Origin: Streptomyces sp. cg36 | Lineage (GTDB): Bacteria; Actinomycetota; Actinomycetes; Streptomycetales; Streptomycetaceae | DNA length: 64,000 bases | NCBI RefSeq assembly: GCF_041080675.1 | Contig: NZ_CP163520.1 | Coordinates: 1,922,001 to 1,986,000 of the forward strand | Reading direction: 5' to 3' | Shown here: piece by piece, positions 37,857 to 46,020 of the stretch | Position numbering within the stretch: position 1 is the stretch's first letter | How the letters are laid out: every line of letters starts with the position of its first letter | Program-made: the position numbers and the translations under genes | Notes under the pieces: model-generated | Told to the model about the DNA's origin: nothing | Database searches by the model: none | What the model saw: the letters and a program-made list of their open reading frames with translations, nothing else

Positions 37857-38600
37857 CTACGGGGCCGCTTCCGCGGCCTTCGCCGCCTTCGCGGCTTCCT
37901 CCTCCGCCTCCATCTCCGCGAACACGTCGATGGGCGGCGGGGCCTTGGCCAGGAAGATCCAGGTCAGCCAGACCGCCAGCAGGAACGGCGGGATCTTCAG
38001 GGCGATCAGCACCCAGCCCAGCTGGGAGGTGTTGGCCCAGAAGTAGAGCGGGAAGAGGATCGCGCACTTGGCGAGCAGGATCAGGCCCCAGGCCCAACTG
38101 GCCTTCGCGTACGCCTTCTTGCGCCCCGGGTTGCGGGTGCGCCAGGACAGGTTCTCCTTGAAGACCGGGCCCAGCATCAGCCCGATCAGCGGGACCCCGA
38201 AGAGCGTCGTCAGCAGGTACGCCAGCGCCAGGCCCAGGGTGTAGAGCATGCCCGGCAGATAGAAGTCCTTCGCGTTGCCGGTCATCATCGCGAAGACGAC
38301 GCCGAAGGCCACGCCGAAGACGCCGCTGAAGGCGTGCTTGACGGTGTCCTTGCGGATCAGCCGCACCACGACGAGCAGCAGCGAGACCGCGACGGCGGCG
38401 ATCGCCGAGCTGTGCAGGTCCTTGTTGACCGTGAAGATCGTGACGAAGAGGAGCCCGGGGAGGCACGTCTCCACCATGCCCCGGACGCCGCCGAACGCGT
38501 CGAAGAGCGCGGCCTCGGTGACCGCCTTCGCGTCGGCGTCCGGGGCGGGGTGCGCGCGGTGCGCGCCGGTCGTGGTGGTCGGCTTGTCGACTGACGTCAC
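37857..38600 (-). CDS. DUF3159 family membrane protein
   Basis: A 247-residue protein with about six membrane segments. The actinobacterial DUF3159 signatures are an N-terminal ALFDAFGGVRGMVETCLPGL and a central FYLPGMLYTLGLALAYLL region followed by RNPGRKKAYAKASWAWG. The C-terminal 25 residues are an Ala/Glu/Lys-rich tail. Function unknown; the family commonly follows an OB-fold protein, as here, where the upstream gene ends 3 bases before this GTG. The two are co-transcribed. Confidence 0.87.
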   Translation of the reverse strand: MTSVDKPTTTTGAHRAHPAPDADAKAVTEAALFDAFGGVRGMVETCLPGLLFVTIFTVNKDLHSSAIAAVAVSLLLVVVRLIRKDTVKHAFSGVFGVAFGVVFAMMTGNAKDFYLPGMLYTLGLALAYLLTTLFGVPLIGLMLGPVFKENLSWRTRNPGRKKAYAKASWAWGLILLAKCAILFPLYFWANTSQLGWVLIALKIPPFLLAVWLTWIFLAKAPPPIDVFAEMEAEEEAAKAAKAAEAAP

Positions 38601-38603
38601 CGG

Positions 38604-39002
38604 CTACTCCTGTCCGAGCGGTCGGAGTTCGTATTTGGGGTTGAACAGCACCCGTCGGCCGTGGCTCATCGAGATCCGGCCCGAGGCGATCAGCTTGCGG
38701 CCCGGCTCTATGCCCACGATCGAGCGCCGTCCAAGCCACACCACGTCCAGTGGGGCGGTCCCGTCGAAGAGCTCGGCCTCCAGCGCCGGGACGCCCGCCC
38801 TCGGGCGCAGGGTGACCGTCCGCAAGGTACCAGTCACCTTGACTATCTGGCGGTCGTCGCAGTCCGAGATGCGTGTGCACCCCGTGGCCTGCGTGTCCTC
38901 CTGCAGTTCCGCGGAGTGCAGCTCCTCCTGCGAGGTGGACAGCCGGTCGAGCATCCGGCGGAAGCGCCCCGCGGGCTTCTCGGTACGAAGGTCAGCACTC
39001 AT
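38604..39002 (-). CDS. OB-fold nucleic-acid-binding protein
   Basis: A 132-residue protein with an OB-fold (about 55-130: DRQIVKVTGTLRTVTLRP, EAELFDGTAPLDVVWLGRR, RKLIASGRISMSHGRR) like the anticodon/ssDNA-binding domains of RecG and aspartyl-tRNA synthetase. The N terminus (MSADLRTEKPAGRFRRMLDR) is charged. The frame extends 16 codons upstream without a ribosome site, so I use the ATG at 39002; no strong ribosome site is visible there either and a leaderless mRNA is possible. It forms an operon with DUF3159. Confidence 0.83.
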   Translation of the reverse strand: MSADLRTEKPAGRFRRMLDRLSTSQEELHSAELQEDTQATGCTRISDCDDRQIVKVTGTLRTVTLRPRAGVPALEAELFDGTAPLDVVWLGRRSIVGIEPGRKLIASGRISMSHGRRVLFNPKYELRPLGQE

Positions 39003-39077
39003 ACAGAAAGCGTACCGGCCCCCGCCGACAGCGGAGGTGGCCGAGGTCACCCGGCCCGCGGGGCCCCGCGGCGGCGC

Positions 39078-39764
39078 TCAGCGCTCGAAGCGGTACCCCA
39101 TGCCGGGCTCGGTGATGAAGTGGCGCGGATGCGAGGGGTCCAGCTCCAGTTTGCGGCGCAGCTGGGCCATGTAGACCCGCAGGTAGTTGGTCTCGGTGCC
39201 GTAGGAGGGGCCCCAGACCTCCTGGAGGAGCTGCTTCTGGCTGACCAGCCGGCCGGTGTTGCGGACCAGGACCTCCAGCAGGTGCCATTCGGTGGGCGTG
39301 AGGCGTACGTCGCGGCCGTCCCGGTTGACCTTCTTGGCGGCCAGGTCGACGGTGAACCCCTCGGTCTCCACGCTCACCACGTCGTCGCCCTCGCCGCCGA
39401 CCGGCTCGGCGCGGCGCACGGCCGCCCGCAGCCGGGCCAGCAGCTCGTCCATGCCGAACGGCTTGGTGACGTAGTCGTCGGCGCCCGCGTCCAGCGCCTC
39501 GACCTTCTCGTCGGAGGTGTGCCGGGCGGAGAGGACCAGGATCGGCACCCGGGTCCAGCCGCGCAGGCCCTTGATCACTTCGACGCCGTCCATGTCGGGC
39601 AGGCCGAGGTCCAGGACGACCACGTCGGGGTGGCGGGCGGCGGCGAGCTGGAGGGCGGTCGCGCCGTCGGGGGCCGCGTCCACCTCGTACTTCCTGGCCT
39701 TGAGGTTGATCACGAGCGCGCGGACGATCTGCGGCTCGTCGTCCACCACGAGCACCCGGGTCAT
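39078..39764 (-). CDS. kdpE: OmpR-family response regulator KdpE
   Basis: A 228-residue response regulator. The receiver domain has the acidic pair in VVDDEPQ, phospho-acceptor Asp52 in VVVLDLGLPDMDG, and KPF near residue 105. The winged-helix output domain covers about 130-228 (LLQEVWGPSYGTETNYLRVY, typical of KdpE). It acts with KdpD, encoded 62 bases upstream, normally to induce the KdpFABC potassium pump when potassium is low. The ATG at 39764 is preferred over the longer frame to 39830. kdpFABC is not present anywhere in this window. Confidence 0.93.
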   Translation of the reverse strand: MTRVLVVDDEPQIVRALVINLKARKYEVDAAPDGATALQLAAARHPDVVVLDLGLPDMDGVEVIKGLRGWTRVPILVLSARHTSDEKVEALDAGADDYVTKPFGMDELLARLRAAVRRAEPVGGEGDDVVSVETEGFTVDLAAKKVNRDGRDVRLTPTEWHLLEVLVRNTGRLVSQKQLLQEVWGPSYGTETNYLRVYMAQLRRKLELDPSHPRHFITEPGMGYRFER

Positions 39765-39826
39765 GCGGGTCCTGCTTTCTGTCGGGGAGGGTTCCGGCCG
39801 GGGGTCCAGTCCCCGGGGGCCGGGGC

Positions 39827-42370
39827 TCACGAGGTGACCTGGGCGGAGAGGTCGGCGACGACCGGGGCGGGGCCGGGCACCGCCCGGAGCGTGAGCACCA
39901 TGGTCATGCCGCCGCCCGGGGTGTCCTCGGCGGTCAGGGTGCCGCCCATCGACTCGACGAAGCCGCGGGCGACGGCGAGGCCGAGGCCGACTCCGGCGCC
40001 GCGCGGAGCGTCACCGTACCGCTGGAAGGGCTCGAAGATCCGTTCCTTGCTCTCGTCGGGGACGCCGGGGCCCCGGTCGGCCACCCGGACCTCCACCCGC
40101 TCCCCCAGCGCGCTAGCGGCCACCAGGACGTGGTCGCCGACGGGGCTGTACTTCACGGCGTTCTCGACGATGTTGGCGACGGCCCGCTCCAGGAGTCCGG
40201 AGTCGACGGCGACCATCGGCAGCGTCTCGGGGATGTCCAGTTCGACGCTGTCCTCGGGCACGCCGCCGAGCGCCATGGGCACGACCTCGTCGAGGTCGAT
40301 CTCGCGGATGATCGGGACGACCGTGCCGGTGTTCAGGCGGGACATGTCGAGCAGGTTGCCGACGAGGTGGTCGAGCCGGTCCGCGCCGACCTCGATCCCG
40401 GCCAGCAGTTCGGCCTCGTCGTCCTCGGACCATTCGACGTCGTCGGAGCGGAGCGAGGTGACGGCGGCCTTGATGGAGGCGAGCGGGGTGCGCAGGTCGT
40501 GGCTGACGGCGGCGAGCAGTGCGGTGCGGATGCGGTTGCCCTCGGCGAGCTTGCGGGACTCCTCGGCCTCGTCGACGAGGCGCTGGCGGTCCAGGACGAC
40601 GGCGGCCTGGGCGGCGAAGGCGCCGAGCACCCGGCGGTCCTCGGCGGGCAGCACCCGTCCGCTCAGGGCGAGCGCCATGTGGTCGCCGACGGGCATGTCG
40701 ACGTCGGCGTCCTCGGGGCGCACGACGGGGTGCGGGCCCGCGCTGCCCGCGCAGGTCCACGGCTCGACGTCGCCGGCCCGCTCCAGCAGCGCCACCGACT
40801 CCATCGCGAAGGTCTCGCGGACCCGCTCCAGGAGGGCGTCCAGGGTGGTCTCGCCGCGCAGCACGCTGCCGGCCAGGAAGGAGAGGATCTCCGACTCGGC
40901 GCGCAGCCGGGCCGCCTGGTGGGTGCGCCGGGCCGCGAGGTCGACGACGGAGGCGACCGAGACCGCCACCAGGAAGAAGATCGCGATGGCCAGGATGTTC
41001 TTGGGGTCCGCGATGGTGATCTGGTGGACCGGCGGGGTGAAGTAGTAGTTCAGCAGGAACGAGCCGAAGGCGGCCGAGGCGAGCGCCGGGAGCAGTCCGC
41101 CGAGCAGGGCCGCGGCGACGGTGAGCGTCAGGAAGAGCAGCATGTCGTTGGCGAGCCCGAGGTCCGCGTCCACGTTGGTCAGCAGCACGGCGAGGAGCGC
41201 GGGCCCGGCGACGCCGGAGAGCCAGCCCCAGATGCTGCGGACCCGGCCCAGCCGGGCACCGCGCGCCACCGGCAGGCCGCGCCCCTTGGCGACCTCCTCG
41301 TGGGTGACGATGTGGACGTCGAGGTCGGGCCCGGACTCGCGGGCCACGGTGGCGCCGACGCCCGGCCCGAAGACGTACTGCCAGGTCTTGCGGCGGCTGG
41401 AGCCGAGGACGATCTGGGTGGCGTTGACGCCGCGCGCGAACTCCAGCAGGGAGGCGGGCACGTCGTCGCCTATGACGTGGTGGAAGGTGCCGCCGAGGTC
41501 TTCGACCAGGGTGCGCTGGACCGCCAGTTCCTTGGGCGAGGCGGAGGTGAGCCCGTCGCTGCGGGCCACGTACACCGCGAGGATCTCGCTGCCGGAGCCC
41601 TTGGCGGCCATCCGGGCCGCGCGCCGGATCAGGGTGCGGCCCTCGGGTCCGCCGGTCAGGCCGACGACGATCCGCTCCCGGGCCTGCCAGGTGGAGCGGA
41701 TGTTGTGCTCGCCCCGGTACTGCTGGAGGTACTCGTCGACCCGGTCGGCCACCCACAGCAGGGCGAGCTCGCGCAGGGCGGTCAGATTGCCGGGGCGGAA
41801 GTAGTTGGACAGGGCCGCGTCGACCTTGTCGGACTTGTAGATGTTGCCGTGCGCCATCCGGCGGCGCAGCGCCTGCGGCGACATGTCGACGAGTTCGATC
41901 TGCCCGGCCCGGCGGACCACCTCGTCGGGGACCGTCTCGCGCTGGCGCACGCCGGTTATCGACTCGACGACGTCGCCGAGGGACTCCAGGTGCTGGATGT
42001 TGACGGTGGAGACGACGTCGATGCCCGCCTGGAGGAGCTCCTCGACGTCCTGCCAGCGCTTGGTGTTGCGCGAGCCGGGCACATTGGTGTGGGCGAGTTC
42101 GTCCACCAGGGCGACGGCGGGGCGCCGCTCCAGGACCGCGTCGACGTCCATCTCGGTGAAGGCCGAGCCCCGGTACTCGATCTCCCGGCGCTGCACCTGC
42201 TCCAGGCCGTGCAGCATGACCTCGGTGCGCGGGCGTCCGTGGTGCTCCACGAACGCCACCACGCAGTCGGTGCCCCGCTCGACGCGCCGGTGGCCCTCGG
42301 AGAGCATGGCGTAGGTCTTGCCGACGCCCGGTGCCGAGCCGAGGTATATCCGAAGCTTGCCGCGTGCCAT
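39827..42370 (-). CDS. kdpD: Sensor histidine kinase KdpD
   Basis: An 847-residue sensor. The KdpD domain has Walker A GSAPGVGKT (11-19) and continues to about 210. A universal-stress-protein-like domain follows at about 230-360, then four closely spaced membrane segments (about 385-490), a GAF-like region, and the kinase core with His624 in AVSHDLRTPLASIK and the usual N, G1 and G2 boxes. KdpD senses low potassium and turgor; in some Gram-positives its USP domain binds c-di-AMP. It is a complete, full-length gene, 62 bases ahead of kdpE. Confidence 0.95.
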   Translation of the reverse strand: MARGKLRIYLGSAPGVGKTYAMLSEGHRRVERGTDCVVAFVEHHGRPRTEVMLHGLEQVQRREIEYRGSAFTEMDVDAVLERRPAVALVDELAHTNVPGSRNTKRWQDVEELLQAGIDVVSTVNIQHLESLGDVVESITGVRQRETVPDEVVRRAGQIELVDMSPQALRRRMAHGNIYKSDKVDAALSNYFRPGNLTALRELALLWVADRVDEYLQQYRGEHNIRSTWQARERIVVGLTGGPEGRTLIRRAARMAAKGSGSEILAVYVARSDGLTSASPKELAVQRTLVEDLGGTFHHVIGDDVPASLLEFARGVNATQIVLGSSRRKTWQYVFGPGVGATVARESGPDLDVHIVTHEEVAKGRGLPVARGARLGRVRSIWGWLSGVAGPALLAVLLTNVDADLGLANDMLLFLTLTVAAALLGGLLPALASAAFGSFLLNYYFTPPVHQITIADPKNILAIAIFFLVAVSVASVVDLAARRTHQAARLRAESEILSFLAGSVLRGETTLDALLERVRETFAMESVALLERAGDVEPWTCAGSAGPHPVVRPEDADVDMPVGDHMALALSGRVLPAEDRRVLGAFAAQAAVVLDRQRLVDEAEESRKLAEGNRIRTALLAAVSHDLRTPLASIKAAVTSLRSDDVEWSEDDEAELLAGIEVGADRLDHLVGNLLDMSRLNTGTVVPIIREIDLDEVVPMALGGVPEDSVELDIPETLPMVAVDSGLLERAVANIVENAVKYSPVGDHVLVAASALGERVEVRVADRGPGVPDESKERIFEPFQRYGDAPRGAGVGLGLAVARGFVESMGGTLTAEDTPGGGMTMVLTLRAVPGPAPVVADLSAQVTS

Positions 42371-42481
42371 GGCCCCATTGTCTTTCAGAAGACTGCTGCG
42401 TACGCGGTGCCGACCTTACGTCCATCGAATCCGGCAAATCGGACCGGGGGGCCGTCCGACCTGCCGTATTGACACGATTCT

Positions 42482-42550
42482 GATGGGCGCGGGCGCTGCC
42501 GCACACGGGCGTCCCTTGGGTGCGGGCGCTGCCGCACAGGGGCGCCGGGC
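42482..42550. repeat. Two direct copies of a GCGGGCGCTGCCGCACA repeat
   Basis: GCGGGCGCTGCCGCACA occurs at about 42486 and again about 36 bases later, each followed by a GGGCG(T/C)C-type sequence. The repeats lie directly beyond the stop codon of the ABC ATPase gene and upstream of kdpD. No function is evident. Confidence 0.6.
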
Positions 42551-42552
42551 GC

Positions 42553-43287
42553 TCAGCCGTGGTCGATGATGCGCCCGTCGGCGAGCTCCAGGACGCGGTC
42601 GGCGAGCCCGAGGAGCTGGTGGTCGTGGGTGGCGACCAGTGCGGTGACGCCCTCGCTGCGCACGACCGCGCGCAGCAGCTCCATCACGGCGAGCCCGGTC
42701 TGCGCGTCCAGCTGGCCGGTCGGCTCGTCGGCGATCAAGAGGGCGGGCCGGTTGGCGAGGGCGCGGGCGATGGCGACCCGCTGCTGCTGGCCGCCGGAGA
42801 GCTCGCCGGGGCGCTGTTCGGCGTGGTCGGCGAGCCCGACCAGCCCGAGCAGCAGTTCCACCCGCGCCTCCCGCTCCGCCGGGTCGGCCTTGCGCAGCCG
42901 CATCGGGACGCCCACGTTCTCGGCGGCCGACAGGATCGGGATCAGTCCGAAGGACTGGAAGATGAAGCCGATGCGGTCGCGGCGCAGCGCGAGGCGGCCG
43001 TCCTCGCCGAGCTCCGTGAGCTCGGTGGAGTCGACGGTGATCCGGCCGGAGTCGGGCCGGTCGAGGCCGCCGACCAGGTTGAGCAGGGTGGTCTTGCCGG
43101 AGCCGGACCGGCCCTTGAGGGCGACGAGCTCACCGCGCGGCACCTCGAAGGACACCCCGCGCAGCGCGTGCGTGGCGGCGGCCCCCTCGCCGTAGGAGCG
43201 GCGCAGGTCCTCGACGCGGACCATGGGCCCGGTGCCCGGCTCTTCGGCCACGGCCACCCCGCCGCGCTCGCTGGTGCTCCCGCTCAT
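42553..43287 (-). CDS. ABC transporter ATP-binding protein (LolD/MacB type), orphan
   Basis: A 244-residue ATPase. Walker A is GRSGSGKTT, the signature is LSGGQQQRVAIARAL, Walker B is LLIADEPTGQLD and the switch histidine is in ATHD. The FIFQSFGLIPILSAAENV Q-loop region places it in the LolD/MacB/FtsE-like branch that works with FtsX-type permeases. No permease gene is adjacent: kdpD lies downstream and DUF3710 upstream. The ATG at 43287 follows a G-rich site; an upstream open frame to 43458 overlaps a hairpin and is unlikely. Confidence 0.88.
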   Translation of the reverse strand: MSGSTSERGGVAVAEEPGTGPMVRVEDLRRSYGEGAAATHALRGVSFEVPRGELVALKGRSGSGKTTLLNLVGGLDRPDSGRITVDSTELTELGEDGRLALRRDRIGFIFQSFGLIPILSAAENVGVPMRLRKADPAEREARVELLLGLVGLADHAEQRPGELSGGQQQRVAIARALANRPALLIADEPTGQLDAQTGLAVMELLRAVVRSEGVTALVATHDHQLLGLADRVLELADGRIIDHG

Positions 43288-43412
43288 GCCCGTTACCCCC
43301 GCTACGTACGTCGTGTGCCGGTCGGCGCCAGTATGTGCAGGCGGCACGCGTGGGGGCAATGTCCGGCGGCGGATCAATCCCGTCGACAGCGGAAGTCGGC
43401 GCCGCGAACGCC

Positions 43413-43446
43413 GACGGGCCGCACCCCGGCGAGGGTGCGGCCCGTC
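43413..43446 (-). terminator. 14-bp hairpin after DUF3710 gene
   Basis: GACGGGCCGCACCC and GGGTGCGGCCCGTC are perfectly complementary around a CGGCGA loop, about 54 bases after the DUF3710 stop codon. It separates the dut operon from the ABC ATPase gene. Confidence 0.8.
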
Positions 43447-43499
43447 ACTGCGGATCACGGGGACGCGCCGGACGGAACCCGCGCGTCACGTCCCGGGCG

Positions 43500-44285
43500 T
43501 CAGCGGACCTCGGTGATCTCCGGGCCGCGCTGGAGCTGGCCCATGCCGCCGGAGAAGCGCGAGCCCTCCTGCTCCTCCTGCTGGACGCCGTCGGGCATCA
43601 TCTGCGCGTCGTCCGGCAGCTTCAGGACGATCGGGTCGCGCGGGGCCATCGGGCCCTCGCCGCGCACCACGACGGTGTCCTGGAAGATCTGCTCCAGCAG
43701 CCCCGCGGCCTGCGGCTGCACCGCGCCCTGGCCGGAGATCACACCGCGCAGGAACCAGCGCGGCCCGTCCACGCCCACGAAGCGGACCAGCTGGACGCCG
43801 TTGGTCCCGTCCGGGAGCTGGACCGGCACCTGCGCCCGCAGCTCCCAGCCCAGCGGGCCCTCGACCTCGTCGATGACGCCGCCCTGCTGGGTGATGCCGG
43901 AGGCGATCTCCTCGCGGACCTCGCCCCAGATGCCCTCGTTCTTGGGGGCGGCGAACGCCTGCAGCTGTACGGCGCTGTCGCGCAGCACGACGGTCGCCGC
44001 GACGATCGCGTCGCCCGCGACCTCGACGCGCAGCTCCATGCCGTCGACCCCGGGGACGAAGATGCCGCCCAGGTCGACCCGGCCCTCGCCGGGCTCGGCG
44101 ACCTCTTCGATGTCCCACGGACCGTCCGGCCGAGGGGCCGGCGGCAGGTTCACCCGGCGCGGCCCGTCCTGGTCGGCGCTGTCGGCTTCGGCGTATTCGC
44201 CATCGGCATCGATGCCGTCGACGACCTGCTCGGCCTCGCCCGCCGCGTCCTCGGCGGATCCGCTCTTCTTGCGACGTCCGAACAC
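43500..44285 (-). CDS. DUF3710 family protein
   Basis: A 261-residue actinobacterial protein of unknown function. A basic start (VFGRRKKSGS) and an acidic linker precede the conserved domain (about 75-225: VDLGGIFVPGVDGMELRVEV, NEGIWGEVREEIA, VRFVGVDGPRWFLRGV). The GTG start has AAGGA upstream and lies 1 base after the dut stop; the longer frame to 44462 runs through dut. Linkage to dut is widely conserved in actinobacteria, but I know of no demonstrated role. Confidence 0.88.
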   Translation of the reverse strand: MFGRRKKSGSAEDAAGEAEQVVDGIDADGEYAEADSADQDGPRRVNLPPAPRPDGPWDIEEVAEPGEGRVDLGGIFVPGVDGMELRVEVAGDAIVAATVVLRDSAVQLQAFAAPKNEGIWGEVREEIASGITQQGGVIDEVEGPLGWELRAQVPVQLPDGTNGVQLVRFVGVDGPRWFLRGVISGQGAVQPQAAGLLEQIFQDTVVVRGEGPMAPRDPIVLKLPDDAQMMPDGVQQEEQEGSRFSGGMGQLQRGPEITEVR

Positions 44286-44286
44286 G

Positions 44287-44802
44287 TCACTGTCCTTCCC
44301 GGTCGGATACGACCGAAGCGTATCGATTCCCACCCGTTGTGCCGCCCACGGCGGCATGACCGCCGGTGGAACCGAAGCCCCCCTCGGCCCGCGCCGAACC
44401 GGGAAGCTCCGCCACCTCGTGGAAGCGGACCTTCTCGACCTGCTGGACGACAAGTTGGGCAATCCGGTCGAATCGCTCGAACCGCACGGTCTCGCGCGGG
44501 TCGAGATTGACCACGATCACCTTGATCTCCCCACGGTACCCGGCATCCACCGTCCCCGGGGCATTCACCAGGGCGACACCGCAGCGTGCGGCCAGGCCGG
44601 AGCGGGGGTGCACAAAGGCCGCGTACCCGTCGGGCAGGGCGATACCCACCCCGGTGGGCAGCACGGCCCGCTCCCCCGGGGCGAGTTCGGCGGCCTCGGT
44701 GGTGACGAGGTCGGCCCCCGCGTCACCGGGGTGACCGTACGCCGGAATCGGCACGTCGGGGTCGATCCGGCGGATGAGTACGTCTACGGGGTTACGGCTC
44801 AC
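44287..44802 (-). CDS. dut: dUTP diphosphatase
   Basis: A 171-residue trimeric dUTPase that hydrolyses dUTP to dUMP, keeping uracil out of DNA and feeding dTMP synthesis. The five motifs are present in order: GDAGADL, PRSGLA, GTVDAGYRGE, RFDRIAQLV and the C-terminal GGFGSTGG P-loop-like arm. The final 20 residues after the arm are an extra tail. The GTG start overlaps the upstream thioesterase stop by 4 bases, and DUF3710 follows after 1 base, so the three form one operon. Confidence 0.96.
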   Translation of the reverse strand: MSRNPVDVLIRRIDPDVPIPAYGHPGDAGADLVTTEAAELAPGERAVLPTGVGIALPDGYAAFVHPRSGLAARCGVALVNAPGTVDAGYRGEIKVIVVNLDPRETVRFERFDRIAQLVVQQVEKVRFHEVAELPGSARAEGGFGSTGGHAAVGGTTGGNRYASVVSDREGQ

Positions 44803-45383
44803 GGGTTCACCTCGAAGGCGCGTGCGCGCCTGACCTGGTCGGGGTCGGACATGACGGCCTGGATCTCCTGGGGGCGGCCGTTATCGATGAAGTGGTCGAC
44901 CTTCACCTCGATGAAGAGGGCGTCGGCCCGGACCGCCACCGGCCCGTCGGGCCCGCCTATCCGCCCGGTCGCCGAGGAGTAGATCTTGCGGCCCGCGACG
45001 GCGGTGACCTCGGCCTCCAGGAACAGCACGGTGTCCACCGGCACCGGCCGCACGAAGTCGGTCTCCAGCCGTCCGGTCACCGCGATCGTCTGCAGCAGCC
45101 AGTTCAGCGAGCCGAGCGTCTCGTCCAGCGCGGTGGCCAGCACCCCGCCGTGCGCGAGGCCCGGGGCGCCCTGATGGGCCGGGCGCACCGTGAACTCGGC
45201 GGTGACGGTCACGCCCTCGCCGGCCCGCGCCGCCAGGTGCAGTCCGTGGGGCTGCCCGTCGCCGCACCCGAAGCAGTGCTCGTAGTGCGCGCCGAGCAGC
45301 TCGCCGGGAGCGGGCGCGCCGGGGTGCCGCACCGGCGGCGCGGCGTCGGCCGGGGGCGTCAGGGACGCGGATCTAGCAGTCAC
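44799..45383 (-). CDS. PaaI-family hotdog thioesterase
   Basis: A 194-residue single hotdog-fold protein. HCFGCGDGQPHGLHL opens the domain near residue 38, and AHGGVLATALDETLG carries the catalytic acidic residue of the PaaI/YbgC group. It probably hydrolyses an acyl- or aryl-CoA thioester; the substrate is unknown. The GTG at 45383 (AAGG about 10 bases upstream) is preferred to the ATG at 45443, which would overlap the divergent DUF3093 gene. It overlaps dut by 4 bases. Confidence 0.85.
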   Translation of the reverse strand: MTARSASLTPPADAAPPVRHPGAPAPGELLGAHYEHCFGCGDGQPHGLHLAARAGEGVTVTAEFTVRPAHQGAPGLAHGGVLATALDETLGSLNWLLQTIAVTGRLETDFVRPVPVDTVLFLEAEVTAVAGRKIYSSATGRIGGPDGPVAVRADALFIEVKVDHFIDNGRPQEIQAVMSDPDQVRRARAFEVNP

Positions 45384-45441
45384 AGGCGCAGACCTTACCC
45401 GCGGTCCCGGGCGCCGGTCGCGCCGTGCCAAGCTAGCTGTC

Positions 45442-45903
45442 ATGCAGCCGAACGCCCCTCAGTACACCGAACGCCTCACCGCGCCCCGCTCGTGGTGGCT
45501 GATCGCCGCCCTGGTCGGGGTCGCCTGTGCGCTGATGCTGCTGCCGCTGGGCGGCCTGCCGCTGCTCGCGGGGCTCATCGGCGGCACGGCGCTGGCGGCG
45601 ACGGCGGTCAGTTCGTACGGGTCGGTACGGATCCGGGTCGTCGCGGACACCCTGGTCGCGGGCGACGCCCGGATCCCGGTGACGGCGCTGGGCGAACCCG
45701 AGGTGCTGGACGCGGAGGAGGCCCGGGCCTGGCGCCTGCACAAGGCCGACCCGCGGGCCTTCATGCTGCTGCGCAGCTACATCCCGACGGCGGTCCGGGT
45801 CGAGATCACCGACCCCGAGGACCCGACCCCGTACGTCTACGTCTCGACGAGGGACCCGAAGGCCCTGAAGGCGGCCCTGGACGGCGTGCGCGCGGGCCTG
45901 TAG
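45442..45903 (+). CDS. DUF3093 family membrane protein
   Basis: A 153-residue protein. Two adjacent membrane segments (SWWLIAALVGVACALMLLPL and LPLLAGLIGGTALAATAV) are followed by a soluble domain with the conserved YIPTAVRVEITDPEDPTPY and YVSTRDPKAL motifs of actinobacterial DUF3093. Function unknown. In this family the gene is conserved next to dut and the DUF3710 gene. It diverges from the thioesterase with a 58-base shared promoter region. Confidence 0.88.
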   Translation: MQPNAPQYTERLTAPRSWWLIAALVGVACALMLLPLGGLPLLAGLIGGTALAATAVSSYGSVRIRVVADTLVAGDARIPVTALGEPEVLDAEEARAWRLHKADPRAFMLLRSYIPTAVRVEITDPEDPTPYVYVSTRDPKALKAALDGVRAGL

Positions 45904-46020
45904 GGGCTGGGCCGCGGCCGGTGGCGGCTGGGCCGCGCCGGACCGCGACGCGGGGCGCGCGCAAGTGCGCGGCGGGCCCGGGACGGGCCGCGGCCGAAGG
46001 GCCGGCCGGGAAGCGGCGCG

